A stretch of 64,000 bases of DNA, taken from NCBI GenBank assembly GCA_903919125.1, contig CAIXGS010000027.1, positions 1-64,000 of the forward strand, given 5' to 3'. This document shows, piece after piece, positions 39,501 through 45,500 of this stretch; within the stretch, counting starts at the first letter, position 1; each line of letters starts with the position of its first letter. The position numbers and the translations under genes are program-made. The DNA comes from an uncultured Spartobacteria bacterium. Its GTDB lineage: Bacteria; Verrucomicrobiota; Verrucomicrobiia; Chthoniobacterales; Chthoniobacteraceae. Under the pieces are notes generated by a model. That model saw only the letters and a list, made by a program, of their open reading frames with translations. It was not told the DNA's origin and made no database searches.

Positions 39501-42500
39501 CCCCGAGCCAAGCGTCAGAGACTGACTCCCGCCGCTCACTGTCGCCGCGCTCAGCTTCAACCCGTTCACCGTGCGACCGATCGCGAAAGAGGAAACTCCG
39601 CTCAAATTGCCAGTGTCCGTCACAGCCATAGCGTCCAACGTGGTCGCTGCGCTATAGCCGGCAAACGCCTGAAAGCCGTTTGTTAAATCATACGCCGCAA
39701 AGTCGCCACCCAGTTGCACTTTTGCAACCAATCCATTGGCGATGGTCAACCCGCTAGTCCCCGTAAGCAGCACCTTATTACCGGTTCCAAGTTCGCTAAT
39801 ATTGCTTAGGTCCAGAATGGAGCTCGTATTGCCCATCACGATGTTCGCAAAGGTCAGGCGATTGGCGTTGCCTGCTAATTTGGTAAGCTTAATAATCCCG
39901 GGAGCTGCATTTAACGTGAGCGAGCCAAGGCTTATCGTGGCGCCATCAGCCAAGACTTCGAACACCCCTCCATTGGAAGTCACGGTGGACAAAGTCCCCA
40001 TTCGCAACGCCGCACTGCCGCCCGAGCTGTCGTCCAAACGCAACGTCCCACCTGCGTAAATGTTGGCGCCACTCATGGACGCCGCCGTACCCCCTCCGCT
40101 CAGCACCACCAGTCCACGGTTCACGGTCAGCGCGCCGGTGAAAGAGTTCGAACCACTGAGCGTGAGCGTCCCCGTACCCTGAAAGGTGGGGCCGCCGGCA
40201 CCGTAGATATTACCGCTTACAGTCGTGTTCGCAGCGCCTTGGAACAACGAAGTGGTGCCAAAGTTAGAGGAACCAGACACTGTGAGAGTGGCCCCGCCAG
40301 AAAGGTCGTTCTGGAGAATTTTGCCGCCACCGGTAAGCGTCCCTGCAAACTCAATGCTGCTCGTGCCCGAGACCACCGCAGGATCGCCAGTCAAACTGAC
40401 GGGGTTCTGGAATGCATTTGCGCCGGTCATCGCGTAGTTGGAACGCAATTCGCCGCCGCCAAAGGTGAACAGAGCCCCGGCAGCTCCCAAAACGCTTGTT
40501 CCGGCAACCACAGTCGGATTATTCGCCACCAAAATCCCTTGGTACAAATAAAGTCCGCCGGAGAAGCCACTGATTGAGCCCATTGTCACCGACGCATTGT
40601 TTGCGACGCGGATGTCTACGGAGGTCTTGTTGGTGCTATTGTTTGAAACAGTGCCAGTGAAGGCTGTGGAGCCATACCCTTTCAGGTACAGCGTCCGATC
40701 GCTTGTTTCGTTCGCCGCAACAAAGTTACCAAGCGTCAATACCGCCCCGTTATCCATGGAATTAATCAGATACCACGGGTTTCCATTCCCTCCGGTTATA
40801 GTCCCAGTGACAGTGATTGGGTTAGATCCTGCAAATGAATTGAATTGGTTGTTGTTCACCAATGAAACATTCACGCCAATAGTCAGACTACCTCCGACAG
40901 CATAGATCCCACCACCGCCGATAGAGACCGAAGTCGCTGAGCCAAGCCCTGCCTGACTCAACCCCAGCAACCCGCCATTGGCGGCAATTGCTCCCGTAAA
41001 CGTATTCGCCGTACTTGGCGCCAGTACCCACACGCCACCGTCGGACTTGGTCACGCCCAAGGCTCCGGTATTATCGGCCAACTGGCTGGTGATCATGTTG
41101 TTGTCCGTGTTCAACCCGCGCAAAGTCAGCGTCTTCGCACCGGCCTGCATGTTGACCACACTTGTTAGAACTAGAGGCCCGCTGCCGGAGGAGTCGAGGG
41201 TGTCACCGCCGGTGGTCACGTTGAGTCCCACAGTGCGCGTAGCCACTTCGCCAGGTCCGACGTACAAGAGCGCAGCACCCGTTGTCCCAGCATTCCCAAG
41301 CGTGAGCCAGCCGCCGCTATTCGCTCCCAAGTTGCTCGAAGTTGCCCCTGCCGCTCCAATGGATTGCACAAACAAGGCACCAGCCGTCACCGCCGTGGTC
41401 CCGGTGTAAGTGTTGGCAGCGCTCAGAATGAGATTTCCTGCACCGCTTTTAGTGAGCGACGTAGTCCCCGCTGATCCACCGCTGATGATCCCGCTAACCG
41501 TGGCGAAATCCATCCCAGTGTTGGTGTTGTCATCGACCTGGATGGTGCGCGCACCGGTGCCGAGATTGAGGCCATTTTGAAACTCTACGTCCGCCAGCGC
41601 TTGGGAGGAACTTAATATCAAAGTGCTCGTGTTGAAAGAGCCAGTTCCCATACTGAGTGTCGCCCCGAGGGAACCAATGTTCACAATCAGCTTGGAACTC
41701 GACGCAGCGAACCCGCCGGATCCAGTCCACTGGACCTGCCCTGGGGCAGTTCCGAGGGCGCGATTAAAGGTCCCAAAGCTCTGAAGCACGCCGCCGTTGA
41801 GCGTCAAATTACTCGTCGTCGGCAACCCGACACCATCCTGCGCCTGAAGCACACCCTGACTGACTGTGGTTGCTCCTGAGTAGGTGTTGGTTCCCGTGAG
41901 CAACCATTGGCCACCGCCTGTCTTGGTGAGAGAAAGCGATCCGCTCCCAGCAGTGTTATCCACCAGCTTCAACGCGATTTCGTTATCGCCCGTCGAACTG
42001 CCTTGGAGCGTGAAGGTGCGGTTGCCGGTGCCCGCGAAGGCGATGGTCCCCGTATTGGCAAAAACCAGCGCCGCGTTGTTTTGCGTAGCCACAAAGTAGT
42101 TGCTGCCGAAGTTACCACTGGAATCAATGACCCCGTTGCCAGCAAGGGTGAAGAGACGGTCGATAGCGATAGACGGCGTTTGGGTAAACTGGACGAAACT
42201 CGTGTTCGACCCGGTGTACTGGAGCACGCCGTTGTTGAAGACGAGGTTGGAGGCCGCGTTGGAGGACATCCCTATCGCGCTCGCCACACTTCCGTTCGCC
42301 AGCGAATTGACCGACAAAGTCGCTCCGCCGGAGATCACCGTCGCGCCCGTGTACGTGTTCAATCCCGTGAGAAACTGCGTTCCGGAAGCGGCATTGCGCC
42401 AAAGACTCACTGAACCACCCCCAACAGAGTTCTGAATGATCCCCGTGAATACTCCTGTTGAAGTCGCTCCCAGAGACAAAACCACCGGCGTGCTACTGAC

Positions 42501-45500
42501 GTTGTCCACCAAGCCAGAACCCGTCAGCGCCCCAAGCTTCGTCGTGGCAAACGAGCCACTCCCCACATAGAGCGTTCCGGAAATGCCAGCACCGCCCAGA
42601 TCCAGCACCGTATTTTGACGCACATAATCGATAGTCGTGGTCGTAGGCGCACCCAGATTCGCGTTCACACCACTCAAGCGCAAAGTTCCTGCATTAATGG
42701 TGACGTTCCCCGTGTAGTTACTCGAACCCGCGATCACGAGCAACCCCGTCCCCGACTTCGTCAACGCCGTCGCACCCGCCCCGATTGTGGAACTGATGGT
42801 CAACGCGTTCCCCGGCGAAGAACCGTTCACGGTGAGCATGAGTTCCGCACCACTCGCGCCCAGCGAACCGCCGGAGATCGTGTAAGCACCCGTCGAGTTA
42901 TCAAACAGTAACCCGCCAGACGCCAGCGACAGCGTCCCTCCCAAAGCGAGGGTGCCCGTGCCCGTGATTTTCAGAGAGTTAAACGAAAGCGTCCCTAAAG
43001 TTGTCGAACCACCAGCGAGGAGATAGTTTGTCGCAGCCGATCCGCCCGAGGCCACGAAGGGCGAATTGGTCGCCGCTGTGATCGTGCCTCCCGCCAGCGT
43101 CCCAGCGAAATCCAGTCCATTCACCGTGAAGGCACCACCCAAAGTCCCCAACAGACCATTCACAAAGGGGTTCGCCGTAAAACTGATGCGTCCACTTCCC
43201 GATTGGAAGTCGACCATCGCCCCAGCGGTACGTGCCCCAAGGCTACCGAAGTTCAACGTCCCGCCTGCGGTCACCGCGACCACGCCCAAACCAGCCGTGG
43301 CCACCAGCGAGCCTGCGTTTTCCGTGCTTGCTCCTCCAAAAGCGACGTATTCCAAACGCCCGCCCGCATTTTGACGGCCCAATCCAGGAGCGGCGATGTC
43401 TTGGTTAAAAATGACCTGCGCGGTGCCGCTGAGCAAATCGCTACTCGCCGACTGCGCCTGCAAGCGCATCGTCCCGGCGGTAAGGGTCAGGTTGCCGCTG
43501 AAGGAGGACAGGGAACCGAAGGTGATTGTTGTACCGGATGAAACTGCGGCCGAGTTTGCAGCTGAAAGCCAAAGTGTGTTCCCCTGAATGGCGGTGATTA
43601 CGCCTGAAACTATGCTGGCAGTCCCAGAAATACTGGTCGCGGTCATTCCCACGGAAATTCCCGTGGTACTGGATACGATCAGCGTGCCAGTCTGAGCGGC
43701 CGCGGTGCTGGACGTCGTCGTCGTGCCACCGCTGATTGTTCCAGTGATTGTAGGCGCATAAACCCAAGTGCCTGTGTCAGACTTAAAGAGCGCGGTGGAC
43801 CCGCCCAATTCGCTAATCATTGTCGTGATCGAGCCGCCGCCCACGCTGGTCCCGCCCAACAACAACGCCTTCGCCCCGGACCCACCGGCCACAACACCCC
43901 CAGCGAGCACCAATGGCACACTTCCTGACTGGTTGGCGAAAATCAGCGCATTTCCGGTCGTTCCCGCCATACTCACAATTCTCGTCGTCGTCTCGCCCGC
44001 AGTTCCCGCGTAATTGAGTCCGCCAGCGGTTCCGCCACTGCCGATCTGAATTCCGCTCAGCTGCGCGATCGGGTCGCTTAGCACGGCAAATGTTCCAATC
44101 TGCAAAACGCCGGCATCCACTTTGGCGATGCCGTTCACTCCCGCGCCAGCCGTCGTCCCAGTGAGTGTTACGAGACCCTGCCCGGCCTTGCCGAGGCCGC
44201 CGAGATAACCCGTCCCAACTGACGATGCCAGCGTTCCAGTCCAAACGGAGTCCCCGTTGCCATTATAAAAGTAAAACATTCGCAAACCATCTGTGGCACC
44301 CACGGACACATTTCCATTCAGAGTCACCAGCCCATTCGCGTTATTAGAGAAATTATTATTATTAGTACCTCCCCCAGACGAAATTGAAACTCCAGCTGTC
44401 CCCAAGGTCGCGCCGTAACCGTTTCTGGTCGTGATTGACAATATCCTGTTTGAAGTCCCAAACGAAAAGTTTCCGATCACCACGTTTTGCGCGAGCCCAC
44501 TTCCTCCGACTGCCCGATCCAAAAACATATAGCCCGTTCCTCCACTCGCACCTGCGACAGTCAATCCTTTGGAAGCAAAATTAGTCACACTACTCGACAG
44601 CGTCGCGGCATCTGCGCGAATTTCAAAAACGCCTCCGCTGGCCTGCATCGAAGTGGCCGTCGAATTCAGCCCAAGCGCACGGCCGTCGCTTACGCGCACA
44701 AAACCAGTGTCGATGCGCACAGAAGAAAGGAACGTATTGCCCGTATTTTGCAACCAGAGCGTGGTTCCAACCGTCTGGTTCTGCTTTATCAAGCGATCGT
44801 TGGAAGGGTCGAAGCCGCTCACAGGGCCGGAAATCACGGTGTTGCCGTTTCCATAAATCACTAGGCTCTGGGACGACCCCAAATTGACCGCGCCACTGAT
44901 GGCCAAGTTGCCGTACCCGGATGCGAGCGCGGAAGGCGTCGAGGAGTTGCCGAACTGGACATTCCCGCTCAGGACGTTGTTTCCCAACGACAACAACGCC
45001 GCGCCGCCGCTATTCACCGTGGCACCGCGTCCGGCGAGCGTGAAATTCTGGGTGTACGTCTGGCCCGTGCCGCCCTCGAGAATGACCATCGCGCCGTTGA
45101 ACCCAGCCGAATTCACCCCGTTGACAGACACCGTGTTATTCGCCGCACCGAGCGCGCCCGGCGACTTCACTACCAGCACCCCGTTATCCACCGTGATGTC
45201 GCCCACCAGCGTCCCCACACTCGAAGCGCCGCTCACCCCCAAACGCACCACGCCACCGCCAGTCTCCAACAAACTGCCGGTTCCATTCAAGGGAGTTAGC
45301 ACATTTAACGTCGAACCCGAGGCGACATTCAGCGGCGTATCGCCAGTCACAGCGACTGTGACGCTCGTGCCCACCGTCACCGTCCCAGCGCCAGCGAGCA
45401 CGCTGATGCCGGAAGTTCCTAAAGTCAGTGTGTTGGCGGTTACCGCACCGGACGCACCTCCCAAAAGACTCGTACTCGTCGCAGTTCCCGCCGTGACAGC

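Larger units (their letters stand above)
10800..39740 (-). repeat. Eight large protein-level repeat units marked by paired landmark motifs
   Basis: Each unit contains two conserved, less beta-repeat-like landmarks. The second is of the form NNILPWAVVNGxEFASY followed by GxGxLSQxGYxGY. Approximate positions of the second landmark are 38,550; 34,350; 29,510; 25,010; 20,850; 17,500; 14,380; 10,830. The first landmark precedes it by 1.1-1.3 kb: 39,700; 35,440; 30,700; 26,290; 22,060; 18,760; 15,570; 12,040. In the first three units the first landmark is FxAYxTSN with DTPLL and RTLNAL; in the last five it is of the form LADTSATGxGxxFATY with FRPLTAAEL. Pair-to-pair periods are about 4.2, 4.8, 4.5, 4.2, 3.4, 3.1 and 3.6 kb, so units shorten towards the C-terminus while the intra-pair distance stays constant. 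A shared block (NTLxxxxxNN.GGxxxPTLx) follows each second landmark. Confidence 0.8.
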
